Positions 36,036 to 44,402 are shown, numbered from the stretch's first letter. The stretch is DNA of 64,000 nt from Vibrio breoganii (GCF_001677275.1 NZ_CP016179.1:1-64000), one strand, 5' to 3'. Notes: generated by a model not told the origin, from the letters alone. Numbers and translations: made by a program.

Positions 36036-36329
36036 GTGTTAGATAAAATCAAAAGACTGGCCAGTATCTACGCTCAGGCAGTTAAAGACCGTGACGTAGA
36101 TAGAGTGGAGTCTTGCTCGCAGGCCTTAAAGAAGGTGCTAATGCATCTTAGGTCACGTCCAGAGCAACGAACTTCGGACGTTGATGCTGTGGTATATCAG
36201 TTGAAAGTGATTCACGGCAATGCGTCTCAATTTTTGGAAGAAGAAAAAATGCGTTTGCGTGGTTTGATGGATTCGTGCAGTGAGCACGAAGATCAAGAAA
36301 AACTGTACGCTCAGAATGTAGCAGGTTAG
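36036..36329 (+). CDS. fliT: FliT-like chaperone (LafD)
   Basis: Small 97-aa helical protein with a GTG start at 36036 after AGGG, eight bases downstream of fliS. Size, helix content and position match FliT_L (LafD) of Vibrio lateral clusters, which chaperones FliD. Sequence alone does not prove it. Confidence 0.65.
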   Translation: MLDKIKRLASIYAQAVKDRDVDRVESCSQALKKVLMHLRSRPEQRTSDVDAVVYQLKVIHGNASQFLEEEKMRLRGLMDSCSEHEDQEKLYAQNVAG

Positions 36330-36333
36330 TGGT

Positions 36334-37365
36334 ATGCAAATTACAAGTTCGTTCAGTCGTTCTTTGGTTGAAGCTGATACGGAGACTGCTGTATCGACAA
36401 ATGATGTGCTTGGCTCAGAAGAAGAGCAGATGGAGTTGACCTTTGAGGTCGTGCTTCCGCGAGTGCCAGAAGGTGCTGATGAAGACGTTGTTGATTCAAG
36501 TCTGCGCTCAATTTACGGTGAGTCGCATCAGATGGTTGAAGATGTGCCAGAGGCAAGTCTTGAGGAGTTAGAGTACCTTGAGGGTGGGGATGAATATGTC
36601 GCTCCTATCGTCATGGCATCGGAGCGACCGAGGGAATTGCGTGCTAATGATCGTGCAGTTGAGCCTAAAGTGGCAGTTGATGCTGCGATACGCAGATCTG
36701 AAGGGGTACAACCTACTCCTATTCAATCAGTTCAAGCGCAACCGCAACCGCAACCGCAACCGGTCGCGCCGGTTGAAGCGTTAGTTAAAGAGACTGCGAC
36801 AAACAGTTTGCGTCTCGTTGATGGAATGCTTACGGGGTCTCGTGGTGCGGATTCGCTGGTGGCGGTGCAAACCTCACAGCCAAATGGCGGAAGTCTAACC
36901 GTTGCTCGCTCGGAATTTGTATTCCATGCAACGCCAAGTGATATGTCGAATACTTCGCAACTGACAAGTAAGTTGGCGATGGTATTGGGTGACAAGGTGA
37001 ATCTGCAGGTGGCGGCGCGTCAAGAGTCAACAACGATGCGTTTAGATCCGCCTGAACTTGGTCGAATTGATGTTCGTCTAAAGATGGACGGTGATAAAGT
37101 CTCAGTTCAGTTGGTGCCATCGTCTGCGGTGGGTCGTGAGATGATTTCACAAACAATCGACAAGTTGCGTATTGAATTATCATCGGCTTACGGTGAAGTG
37201 AATGTGTCGCTAGGTGAGTCCTCTCACGATCAGTCAGGTGGTTCGCAATCGTCCTTAGAGGGTGAAGGCTTGTTCATGGCTGACTCATCATTGAGTGCCG
37301 GTGGGGAGCAATCTACACAGTCTAGTGAGAGTCAATCTCGCTCGTCATCACTTGGGACGGCATAG
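36334..37365 (+). CDS. fliK: Hook-length control protein FliK (LafE)
   Basis: Secreted ruler that sets hook length and triggers the FlhB switch. The 343-aa protein has an extended, disordered N-terminal region with a Gln-Pro run coded by four CAACCG units. The C-terminal Flg_hook domain shows the signature (MRLDPPELGRIDVRLKMDGDKVSVQLV region, about residues 230-255, then REMISQTIDKLRIELSSAYGEVNV). It follows fliT by four bases. Confidence 0.9.
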   Translation: MQITSSFSRSLVEADTETAVSTNDVLGSEEEQMELTFEVVLPRVPEGADEDVVDSSLRSIYGESHQMVEDVPEASLEELEYLEGGDEYVAPIVMASERPRELRANDRAVEPKVAVDAAIRRSEGVQPTPIQSVQAQPQPQPQPVAPVEALVKETATNSLRLVDGMLTGSRGADSLVAVQTSQPNGGSLTVARSEFVFHATPSDMSNTSQLTSKLAMVLGDKVNLQVAARQESTTMRLDPPELGRIDVRLKMDGDKVSVQLVPSSAVGREMISQTIDKLRIELSSAYGEVNVSLGESSHDQSGGSQSSLEGEGLFMADSSLSAGGEQSTQSSESQSRSSSLGTA

Positions 37366-37380
37366 CGCTGTAGTATCTAA

Positions 37381-37746
37381 ATGAAGTCCTCACTACCAAA
37401 TTCAGTAATAAAAGTGAATGTCTGTTGCGGCTCAGTAGAGACTGCAGATGTCACTTTGTTTGTTGATGGTGGGGGCGTTTCTCGTCAGATTCAAAAAAAG
37501 TTGTTGGAAAGTGTGCGTTCGTATCTGCTTTCGCAATTTGTGGGTATGACAGTTCAAATTTGTTGGGTAGATAACGCTGTTGATGAAGGTTTGGCTGATG
37601 AGTTGAATCGTCGTTGGGAGCTTCGTATTTTATCAATGTCCCACATCTCCTTGGTTGGGTTGGTATCAACCCTTAATGTTGCCTCAAAGGGCGCGTTGGT
37701 TGACTCAAAGCCGGTGACCTTTGTTCTAAGTCTAGCGATAGATTAA
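37381..37746 (+). CDS. Unrecognised protein between fliK and fliL, 121 aa
   Basis: I do not recognise it. The protein has alternating beta-like and helical segments (VIKVNVCCGSVETADVTLFVDGG, QIQKKLLESVRSYLLSQFVGMTVQICWV, HISLVGLVSTLNVASKG) and no signal peptide. It lies on the operon strand 15 bases after fliK, with 176 bases before fliL. Canonical lateral operons go directly from fliK (lafE) to fliL (lafF), so this is an extra gene. Confidence 0.55.
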   Translation: MKSSLPNSVIKVNVCCGSVETADVTLFVDGGGVSRQIQKKLLESVRSYLLSQFVGMTVQICWVDNAVDEGLADELNRRWELRILSMSHISLVGLVSTLNVASKGALVDSKPVTFVLSLAID

Positions 37747-37922
37747 ACCTTTCTTGCAAAGTCAGACTTCCTGGCTGAATCCTTCTATCCAACTGAAAAC
37801 TCTATTTAATGCTGACCTAGATGGCGAGTAGCGATCTAATTCTGGCGTATCTGATTGTTTCCTCTTCTCTGGTTGTTCCTAAGTAACTCCGTATTAGAAA
37901 TCATGAAAATTAGGAGTAGCCG

Positions 37923-38333
37923 ATGTCGAAGGGTGTCGTTGTTGGAGTGCTATCAGCACTGCTTTCAGTTGGGATGGCGTATGCAGGTTATCAGTATGCA
38001 AATCAGACCAACCAAAATGAAAATTATGAGGAGCCCAATGCGACTCATGTTGTAAAAGGTGTCCTTGTTCAGATCCCTGCGCAGTACAGTCGTTATCAGC
38101 TCTTGAGTCTTGATTTAGCGGTAGTCGTCCCAGAATCAAGGATTGCTGACCTCGAAATGAACGAAATGTATGTACGAAACGCCATCATTATGCATCTGAC
38201 TGGTAAAACAGAAGCATTCTACAAGGTGGATGCTTTCGAACCGTTACTTCAAAGCGATCTAAATGCCCTTCTAAGTGGCATGCCATCTTATCAAATCCAA
38301 GAAACTTTACTGTTAAGGGTGGTACGACGTTGA
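37923..38333 (+). CDS. fliL: FliL-like basal body protein (LafF)
   Basis: Single-pass inner-membrane protein associated with the stator. The 136 aa have an N-terminal membrane helix (GVVVGVLSALLSVGMAYAGYQYA) and a periplasmic FliL domain (RYQLLSLDLAVVVPES, EMYVRNAIIMHLTGK, ALLSGMPSYQIQETLLLRVV). It overlaps the sigma factor gene by one base (TGATG). Confidence 0.82.
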   Translation: MSKGVVVGVLSALLSVGMAYAGYQYANQTNQNENYEEPNATHVVKGVLVQIPAQYSRYQLLSLDLAVVVPESRIADLEMNEMYVRNAIIMHLTGKTEAFYKVDAFEPLLQSDLNALLSGMPSYQIQETLLLRVVRR

Positions 38334-39019
38334 TGCTCGCCATGGGTGATTACGTTCAAACGGAAGACTTGTCGAGAAAGGAATGCGAGGCCATAGAGGC
38401 TCGCGTTCTAGATGAAAACTCAAATCTGGTTAGAAGTTTACTGAAGCCATACAGATATGCGCTCGATGAAGGGACGCTAGAAGATCTTACTCAAGTCGCC
38501 TTTATGGCCATGGTAATTGAGCTTCGTAAATTCTCGCACGTGGATAGTGTTGAGTTTAAGAAGTCAGCCACGGTTCGTATGAGGGGAGAAATCATTGATG
38601 AACTTAGGCGTCGAGATTTTGCAGAGCGAAATTTAAGAACGTTAAGTAATTCAGTTAAGAAAGCGGAGGGTGTTCTAAGGCAGCGCTTGGGTAGGGAGCC
38701 CAATGAGAGCGAAGTCTGTGCTGCGCTAGCGATATCCATTGATGATTATCGGGAAGCTAAGAGTTTGGAGATGATCGCTATGGATATTGAGTTTGATGAG
38801 CGCGTTTCCGCCACTGACAGCGTGGAAGATGAACAAAAAGAGTTTGTAGCTGATGCATTGAGTCGTCTTGACGATCGCTCACAGAAGATGATCTACCTGC
38901 TTTATGTAGGTGGTCTTGGTTTAGAAGAAGTCGCGCTGGTTATGGGTACATCGAGAGCTACCGTTGCGAGAGTAAAAGAGCTCGCTATCAGCAAAATTAA
39001 GCACCTTTTAGGGGAATAA
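38333..39019 (+). CDS. fliA: Lateral flagellar sigma-28 factor (LafS/FliA)
   Basis: Directs RNA polymerase to late flagellar genes. The 228-aa sigma-70 family protein has region 2 (LDEGTLEDLTQVAFMAMVIELRKF, SATVRMRGEIIDELRRRDF), region 3 (LRQRLGREPNESEVCAALAISIDDY) and region 4 (LSRLDDRSQKMIYLLYVGGLGLEEVALVMGTSRATVARVKELAI). ATG at 38333 overlaps the fliL stop. FlgM (22018-22323) is its likely antagonist. Confidence 0.92.
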   Translation: MLAMGDYVQTEDLSRKECEAIEARVLDENSNLVRSLLKPYRYALDEGTLEDLTQVAFMAMVIELRKFSHVDSVEFKKSATVRMRGEIIDELRRRDFAERNLRTLSNSVKKAEGVLRQRLGREPNESEVCAALAISIDDYREAKSLEMIAMDIEFDERVSATDSVEDEQKEFVADALSRLDDRSQKMIYLLYVGGLGLEEVALVMGTSRATVARVKELAISKIKHLLGE

Positions 39020-39024
39020 GAAAA

Positions 39025-39912
39025 ATGTTTCGTATTGTCGGTTTTATCCTGATGTCGTTGATTGTGTTTGGTGGGTATATGGCACTCGGCGGTAATCCAC
39101 TTAACATCCTTAAGCCAGTCGATCTCATTGTTATTTTTGGTGGTGGCGCTCTAGGCATGGTCATTGCGTGTGAGATGTCTCAACTGCGTTTAATGGCAAA
39201 GCAAATCAAACAGGCCTTTCAGTCCACTCAGTACACTCAAGAGTATTACATCCAGTTGCTGCGTCTTTCGTATGAACTGGTCAATGTAGCCCGCACTAAG
39301 AACACTAAAGAGTTAGATAAGCATGTAGAAAGCCCTGCTGAGTCAGCCATTTTTAGTAAATACGAGCTGATTACTAAAGATGAAGATGTGAAGAATTTCA
39401 TTGTTGATGGTTATCGCTACGTGATTGGTGTTCAGGCTGATGCTAAGAAGGCAGGCCAGGTGCAACAGCATTTGGATGAAGAAATATCGGAGCTTGCCGA
39501 TCAGTATGATACCCCAAGTAACAAGATGACCATGATGGCGGATTCGCTTCCGGCGCTTGGTATTTTGATGGCGATTTTGTCTTTGACGATCGTCATGTCA
39601 AACCTAGACCAAGATATTTTGGTTATCGGTCAATTAATCGGTTCTGCACTGGTAGGCACGCTGACTGGTGTACTCGGTGCTTACTGTTTTGCGCTTCCGT
39701 TGGCCAAAGCTATGGGCGCAGTAGCGACCAGTCAAATCCAGCCATTAATGTGTGTGCGATCTACGTTGCTTGAGTTCACCCGTGGCGGCTCTGCACATCT
39801 GTGCGCAAACGCGGCAAGAAAGCATATCCCAATCGACATCAAGCCATCTTTCGATGAGCTAGAGCAGGATGTTGCGGTACTGCAAGACATCTACAGCGCG
39901 TCAAATGACTAA
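39025..39912 (+). CDS. motA: Lateral flagellar stator protein MotA (LafT)
   Basis: Ion-channel stator subunit with four membrane helices. The 295-aa length is typical of the proton-type MotA/LafT. Visible segments include IVGFILMSLIVFGGYMALGG, LIVIFGGGALGMVIACE, SLPALGILMAILSLTIVM and IGQLIGSALVGTLTGVLGAYCFALPLA. AGGGGA precedes the ATG, five bases after the sigma gene. Confidence 0.94.
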   Translation: MFRIVGFILMSLIVFGGYMALGGNPLNILKPVDLIVIFGGGALGMVIACEMSQLRLMAKQIKQAFQSTQYTQEYYIQLLRLSYELVNVARTKNTKELDKHVESPAESAIFSKYELITKDEDVKNFIVDGYRYVIGVQADAKKAGQVQQHLDEEISELADQYDTPSNKMTMMADSLPALGILMAILSLTIVMSNLDQDILVIGQLIGSALVGTLTGVLGAYCFALPLAKAMGAVATSQIQPLMCVRSTLLEFTRGGSAHLCANAARKHIPIDIKPSFDELEQDVAVLQDIYSASND

Positions 39913-39975
39913 GGCGGTGCACGTGTTTGTAACTAATAAGATGGCCGAGCGTAAGTGCGCTCGTGAGGGGGGCAA

Positions 39976-40884
39976 ATGGCTCTCGTAAAGCGTCGTGGTG
40001 GGCAGATCGCAGGGGGCGGCAATTGGAAGTTGGCATTGGCCGACCTGAAAATTGCTCTGATGTGCTGCTTTATCACTTTTTGGATTCTGGAATTTAAAGA
40101 CTCAATAGATCGTGAAGATTTAGTGTCAGTTATGGATGTTGAGGCGTCTATCGCTAACTCGATTACGTCCATTGATTTAGAAGCAATTGCAACGACCAAC
40201 ACCAAAAATCAACAGCGGTACATTGATGACTCATCGGTGCTGGCTGGTGAATACAATACTCAGCAGCAGTTAGAAGTGTTAGCAAAAACGGTTGAAGAAA
40301 GCCTTGGTGAAATGGGTACGTCAGATGCCATTGATATTCAGGTTACTCCTGAGGGGTTAAGGTTAACGTTACGAGATGGTGAGCACGGCCAGATGTTTGA
40401 GACTGGACGTTCGCGATTGACGCCGTACTACGAGGACTTGTTGTTAGGTCTGGGGCCTGTACTGGCAAGCGTTAGAAATGGCATTACGGTTTCTGGTCAT
40501 ACTGATGGTAGTCGCTTCATTGGCGCGCGTCGTACCAACTGGGAGCTATCGACTGAACGAGCAAATACAGCGCGTTATTACTTAAATCGCTCTGGTGTGT
40601 CTTCTCGTAACATCGTCCAGGTTAATGGTTATGCAGACACTATGTTGGTGAATAGGGCAGAACCAAGAGCTGCTGAGAATCGTCGTATAGAGATTTTCAT
40701 TCTGACAAGAGAGGCGAGAGAGCGTCAGTTTAGAATGTTTGATGTGGCAGATGGTCGAACTCAAGACTTAACGCAAGAAGATGTTGCGGATTTGACGTCT
40801 GCGGCCTTCACAACGGCTAACGATAACCGTCCGGTTTCGACGTTTGATGCAATGAGAAGAGCAGCGAGTGTGGGTAATGAGTAG
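39976..40884 (+). CDS. motB: Lateral flagellar stator protein MotB (LafU)
   Basis: Stator subunit that anchors to peptidoglycan. The 302-aa protein has one N-terminal membrane helix (WKLALADLKIALMCCFITFWILEF), with the Asp at the position of the essential ion-binding residue, and a C-terminal OmpA-like domain (TVSGHTDGSRFIGARRTNWELSTERANTARYYL region and AEPRAAENRRIEIFI). GAGGGGGG precedes the ATG. The next gene starts inside its last codons. Confidence 0.94.
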   Translation: MALVKRRGGQIAGGGNWKLALADLKIALMCCFITFWILEFKDSIDREDLVSVMDVEASIANSITSIDLEAIATTNTKNQQRYIDDSSVLAGEYNTQQQLEVLAKTVEESLGEMGTSDAIDIQVTPEGLRLTLRDGEHGQMFETGRSRLTPYYEDLLLGLGPVLASVRNGITVSGHTDGSRFIGARRTNWELSTERANTARYYLNRSGVSSRNIVQVNGYADTMLVNRAEPRAAENRRIEIFILTREARERQFRMFDVADGRTQDLTQEDVADLTSAAFTTANDNRPVSTFDAMRRAASVGNE

Positions 40885-41107
40885 GCGTAGTCCAAGGGAT
40901 CGATTCGTTTCTGCTTCAGAGCTTGGCAAGGTAGTGTTTTGCCCTAAAGCCTATTATCTGGACTTGAATCGTAAAGAAGAGCAAACCAAATCGTCAGCAA
41001 GAGGTGAGCGAATGCACCAGGAGTTGGCAAAAACTGTAAAACGTGAGCAGAGTTTGTTGTTGCGCTTCTGGCGCTGGCTAGTGCGTCTGTGTGGAGGTGG
41101 TCAGTGA
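40877..41107 (+). CDS. Cas4-like nuclease, N-terminal half (split gene)
   Basis: The 76-aa product matches the start of Cas4/RecB-type nucleases: SASELGKVVFCPKAYYLDLN, where the single N-terminal Cys normally binds the iron-sulfur cluster, followed by GERMHQE, the helix with the active-site His. It ends with an amphipathic hydrophobic tail (LLLRFWRWLVRLC). It overlaps motB by eight bases upstream, and its stop overlaps the next gene's GTG (GTGA). The other active-site residues and cysteines are in the next gene, so the two products probably form one nuclease. Confidence 0.6.
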   Translation: MSRRSPRDRFVSASELGKVVFCPKAYYLDLNRKEEQTKSSARGERMHQELAKTVKREQSLLLRFWRWLVRLCGGGQ

Positions 41108-41682
41108 ATCCGACCCAGTTAGCTATGGTGACAGATAATGTCATTCAGTTTTTCTTTCTGTCTACAGTGGCGTGCGTGTTTGCGTTCTTTGTATTCTTCT
41201 TTGTTCGCGCTGTTTTGTTTCGTTTGTGGCGTTGCTTCGTCCCGTATCCAGATACCAACTTTGGTTTCAAAGGTGCGCTGGTTTACTCCGATGATTCTCC
41301 TTCGGCGAGAGTGTTTGTAAATCGCAAATATGAGCTAAGTGCCAAGCCTGATTTCATTTTCAAGGTTGGCCCTAATCAGTATGTGCTGGTGGAGTATAAG
41401 TCGGGTAAGAGGCCGATGAGTGAATCGGATCGAATTCAGGTCCTGGCTTCGGTAATAGCAGCGAGGCAACAATATAATATCACCAAAGCGATAGTGGTGA
41501 CTGGACTTGGTAGGTTTGAGGTGAAGGACGCGAAAAAGTCCAACCGAGCGATCTACCGACAACTGAAGACGCTGCATGTTATTGCTCGTAGAGTGAAGCA
41601 TCATAACAAGAATCCAAGTGGTAACGTGAATTCTTGTGGTTCTTGCCGTAGGCGAAATAAGTCGTGTGACGGTGCCTTTTAG
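41104..41682 (+). CDS. Cas4-like nuclease, C-terminal half, membrane-anchored
   Basis: The 192-aa protein starts with a long hydrophobic segment (FFFLSTVACVFAFFVFFFVRAVLF), then carries the remainder of a PD-(D/E)XK nuclease: KPDFIF and VLVEYKSGK (the D...ExK catalytic pair), a QVLASVIAARQQYN helix, and a C-terminal cluster C-x2-C-x5-C (CGSCRRRNKSC). Those three cysteines plus the one in the preceding gene equal the Cas4 cluster ligands. GGAGG lies six bases before the GTG at 41104, so translation is coupled through GTGA and the split is not a sequencing frameshift. Confidence 0.65.
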   Translation: MNPTQLAMVTDNVIQFFFLSTVACVFAFFVFFFVRAVLFRLWRCFVPYPDTNFGFKGALVYSDDSPSARVFVNRKYELSAKPDFIFKVGPNQYVLVEYKSGKRPMSESDRIQVLASVIAARQQYNITKAIVVTGLGRFEVKDAKKSNRAIYRQLKTLHVIARRVKHHNKNPSGNVNSCGSCRRRNKSCDGAF

Positions 41683-41709
41683 CGGTATTTAGAGTAGCAA
41701 AATTAATAG

Positions 41710-41748
41710 AAAGCCAGTGACAAATGGATTCATGTGTCGCTGGCTTTG
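41710..41748 (+). terminator. Hairpin after the Cas4-like pair
   Basis: AAAGCCAGTGACA pairs with TGTCGCTGGCTTT (one wobble) around a 12-base loop, but the T-tail is weak. It may end the long flagellar-Cas4 transcript. Confidence 0.5.
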
Positions 41749-41888
41749 TCGTATCTGGACAACGTTGAACAGGACGGCGACCGTCTTGTCTTTAGCTAAC
41801 GCAAATTCGATACATGACATGCCCGTGAAGCCTATCAATTCGTCATATCTACAACAGAATCTTTACCGATTGTTCTTCCTGAAAAGAT

Positions 41889-41924
41889 ATTTGCGTTGAA
41901 CGCAAATTAATCCCGCGAACGCGG
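41889..41924. promoter_or_regulatory. Tandem palindromes upstream of the AAA+ gene
   Basis: ATTTGCGTT-G-AACGCAAAT (41889-41907) and CCGCG-AA-CGCGG (41913-41924) lie side by side just before the ribosome site of the next gene. A further AACGCAAAT half-site is at 41798-41806, and a short repeat GACGG-CGA-CCGTC is at 41773-41785. The pattern suggests an operator for the downstream module. Confidence 0.45.
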
Positions 41925-41948
41925 ATACTTTTATTTTAGGAGAAAAAA

Positions 41949-42974
41949 ATGGAATTAGGTTTAGGTCAAAAGCAAGCGCAGGTAACAAAGCGATTTGGAG
42001 AAATGTTTCGCTGTAAGGGCATGCCTGCCGGAGTAGCGAATGTTTCGTTGCTGTTGGGTAATGGAGAGCGTTCAGGAAAGGTAGTTTCAAACTACTACTT
42101 TGAGTGGGAATCGCTTGCAAGGGCGTTTGCGTACATTCACTACGGTCTTGCACGTCCACTGTTTTTGTTTGGGTCGCATGGCACAGGCAAGACATCACTT
42201 CCTGAGCAAATCAGTGCTCGTCTGGGTCGAAACTTCAGCAAAGTGACTGTTGGGCCCTCCACGGAAGCGTTTGAATTAGTAGCGCAGCGAGTGCCTTCGG
42301 CAGATGGTGGGATGACCACCGAGTTGGGGTTGCTTGCAAAGGCTATGGAGCAAGGCGATGTGTTCATTATTGATGAATACGATTTGATGCCTACTGCAGA
42401 GCAGAAGAATCTCAATGACATATGCGAAAACGGAGTCGTTTACCTTCCTGATGGAAGAATTATCCGTAGTCATAAAGATTTTAGAATCTTTGCAACTGCA
42501 AACACCAACAACACAGAGGATCTTGATCTCAGTGTTAATGACCGTTTTGCGTTCATGCGCATGGATTATTTGCCGGCGGATGTTGAATCGGAGTTGGCGT
42601 ATGAGCATTGGATGCAACTTCATAGTGTGTTTAGTAATGGGTCGAAAGCTGACTGGAAGAACCATGTGAGTCCTCAACTGGATGAGCTGGTGAGAAGCAG
42701 AGTGAACGTCATGATTAAAGTGGCGGAAGGGATCCGTGAAAACAAGGCGGAGAACGATGACTCATTCTTTTCAACGATGTCAATACGAGCCGTCTTCGGG
42801 TGGATCGATGAACTCATGCTAGCAAGGCGCTTTGATTTAAACAGGGTGGATAATGATGAACACGAAATGCTGCAAGCGTTGCGTCGAGCGTTCATTAATG
42901 GTTTGCCGATAGAGGAGCAGGAAGAAATTGTTCAACTGTTCCAACTGAAGTCAGATCTTAAATCAATCATGTAA
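41949..42974 (+). CDS. CobS/MoxR-type AAA+ ATPase
   Basis: The 341-aa protein has Walker A GSHGTGKTS (about residues 74-82), Walker B VFIIDEYD, a sensor region (FRIFATANTNN) and an arginine-finger region (VNDRFAFMRMDYL). It resembles the CobS/MoxR group found beside recombination genes on IncA/C plasmids and SXT/R391 elements. AGGAGA precedes the ATG. It starts the module that continues with the DUF3150-like, clamp and unknown genes. The substrate is not known; it is unlikely to be cobalt insertion, as no cobalamin genes are near. Confidence 0.75.
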   Translation: MELGLGQKQAQVTKRFGEMFRCKGMPAGVANVSLLLGNGERSGKVVSNYYFEWESLARAFAYIHYGLARPLFLFGSHGTGKTSLPEQISARLGRNFSKVTVGPSTEAFELVAQRVPSADGGMTTELGLLAKAMEQGDVFIIDEYDLMPTAEQKNLNDICENGVVYLPDGRIIRSHKDFRIFATANTNNTEDLDLSVNDRFAFMRMDYLPADVESELAYEHWMQLHSVFSNGSKADWKNHVSPQLDELVRSRVNVMIKVAEGIRENKAENDDSFFSTMSIRAVFGWIDELMLARRFDLNRVDNDEHEMLQALRRAFINGLPIEEQEEIVQLFQLKSDLKSIM

Positions 42975-43045
42975 AGACCATGGCACCCGTTACGGCGGGT
43001 GCTACAAACCAAACCTCGTAAAGAGAATTAGGAGTTATAGAGATT

Positions 43046-44215
43046 ATGAACAAACAAGTTGATCAGACCAACATCGAGGACCATTGGGTAGGAAGTTTTG
43101 TTCCTGAAGGTTTCACGGTGATTAGATTCAATTGTTCAAAGGTAACGTTTACTCGTAAATGGGACTTTGAGGAGTTGGGTTTGGAGGCCGATGTGGCAGC
43201 CAGAATTGGCACTTTGGGTCGTAAGAAAATGATCGATCCAAAGATACCCGCTCGGGTTCGCAAGGTATTTGATAATACTCGAGCGTTCCTAGAGTCGGTG
43301 GGCACTAAGATTGGGGACTTCTACGTCTTTCCGGTTGATAAGGCTCGTGATGTAACGGCTCGCATGGAGGGGTTTCAAGCGGAACTCCATAAGGTGAAGC
43401 AGTACATCATACAAAGCTACGACGGATTGATTGAGGATTTTGCTCGTGAAGCGGAAGATCTGCATCCAGGTATGGGTAAAGTGATCCGTGAGCAGCGTTT
43501 CTCATTAGAGTACGTGGAGCGACAAATCTACTTTCATTGGGAGCGTCCAGCAGATATGCAGTTGTCGGCGGTGAATACCATTTTTGAGGACTTGCGTTCT
43601 CGAGTAATGGATATAGAGAACCGATGGTTAGATTCTGGTGGTGGTGTTATTCGATTGAATGCCCACACAAGAGCAACGCTGATTAAGCTGCGTGATTGGT
43701 GCTCATCGATGTCGTTGTGTCATGCCCAGATGGGGACGATGGTAAACAACATCAATGCGGTTATTGACCAGTTACCAGCGACGTTCATCAGAGCTAATAG
43801 TTATCCGAAAGAAGATGCCCTTATTGCTCAGTTGTTCAATCAACTTCGTCATGCGAAGAAGATTAAACAGTTGGAGCGAGGAATTCGAGAGGAGGATATC
43901 TTTGCTGATGCCTTGGGCGTAACCGATCAAGAGGAGGCTTCGCAGTCAAATCTAGAGGCGACGTTCGGACTGGAAGTGGCAACTGAAGTGTCTGCACCCT
44001 CGGAATTTATGGGGGTTGATATGACGGAGTCGAGTGTTGATTCGGGTTTTGTAGGAAATCCAGATTCACATCAGGCTCGTGTTGCGGTGCCAGAGTATTC
44101 CATGTTTGGAGGGGTGCAAGAGACAAGTGTCGCAGTTGAACCTGTAGCGGTTAAGCAAAAGCCTGCTCCAGAGAAGGCGCGTGACACGGAATTTGGTTTT
44201 CAAAAATTCTTCTAA
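43046..44215 (+). CDS. DUF3150-like protein, partner of the AAA+ ATPase
   Basis: The 389-aa protein is largely helical: FVFPVDKARDVTARMEGFQAELHKVKQYI-type segments, IIQSYDGLIEDFAREAEDLHPGMGKVI, and a disordered C-terminal tail from about residue 290 ending in DTEFGFQKFF. Its place directly after a CobS-like ATPase and its architecture resemble DUF3150 proteins seen in that position on conjugative plasmids. The family call is from memory of architecture and context, not from a strong motif. A short perfect hairpin (GCACCCG/CGGGTGC, 42983-43002) lies between the two genes. Confidence 0.45.
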   Translation: MNKQVDQTNIEDHWVGSFVPEGFTVIRFNCSKVTFTRKWDFEELGLEADVAARIGTLGRKKMIDPKIPARVRKVFDNTRAFLESVGTKIGDFYVFPVDKARDVTARMEGFQAELHKVKQYIIQSYDGLIEDFAREAEDLHPGMGKVIREQRFSLEYVERQIYFHWERPADMQLSAVNTIFEDLRSRVMDIENRWLDSGGGVIRLNAHTRATLIKLRDWCSSMSLCHAQMGTMVNNINAVIDQLPATFIRANSYPKEDALIAQLFNQLRHAKKIKQLERGIREEDIFADALGVTDQEEASQSNLEATFGLEVATEVSAPSEFMGVDMTESSVDSGFVGNPDSHQARVAVPEYSMFGGVQETSVAVEPVAVKQKPAPEKARDTEFGFQKFF

Positions 44216-44237
44216 TCCTAGGTAGATGATTAACAAA

Positions 44238-44312
44238 ATGAACATTCAAGCAGTAGCTTGGGTGTTCATCTCAAACAGTCTTTAGGGGCTGTTCGAGATG
44301 AATACCTTTTTT
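44238..44312 (+). promoter_or_regulatory. Structured leader of the sliding-clamp gene
   Basis: Two consecutive hairpins share bases: 44238-44269 (14-base arms ATGAACATTCAAGC/GCTTGGGTGTTCAT with wobble pairs) and 44268-44299 (ATCTCAAACAG/CTGTTCGAGAT, one mismatch). A TTTTTT run follows at 44307-44312, and the clamp start is about 90 bases further. The layout could be an attenuator or an autoregulatory leader. Confidence 0.4.
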
Positions 44313-44402
44313 CTAGCTCCGCTAGAAGAAGACGGCGACCAATTAACGCCGGGCCATGTTGGCATTTGGATTTTTTTAGCAATAAAAAGTTTGGAGAAAG
44401 GT

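Noticed and set aside
36739..36762. Four CAACCG units in fliK as a phase-variation tract
   Set aside because: The unit is six bases, so changes in copy number stay in frame and only lengthen a Gln-Pro linker.
41089..41682. Frameshift sequencing error as the cause of the split Cas4-like gene
   Set aside because: The second half has its own GGAGG site and GTG overlapping the stop, plus hydrophobic segments on both sides of the break.
41717..41899. 60-codon frame between the Cas4-like pair and the AAA+ gene
   Set aside because: It starts inside a hairpin terminator, has no ribosome site and crosses the palindromic control region.
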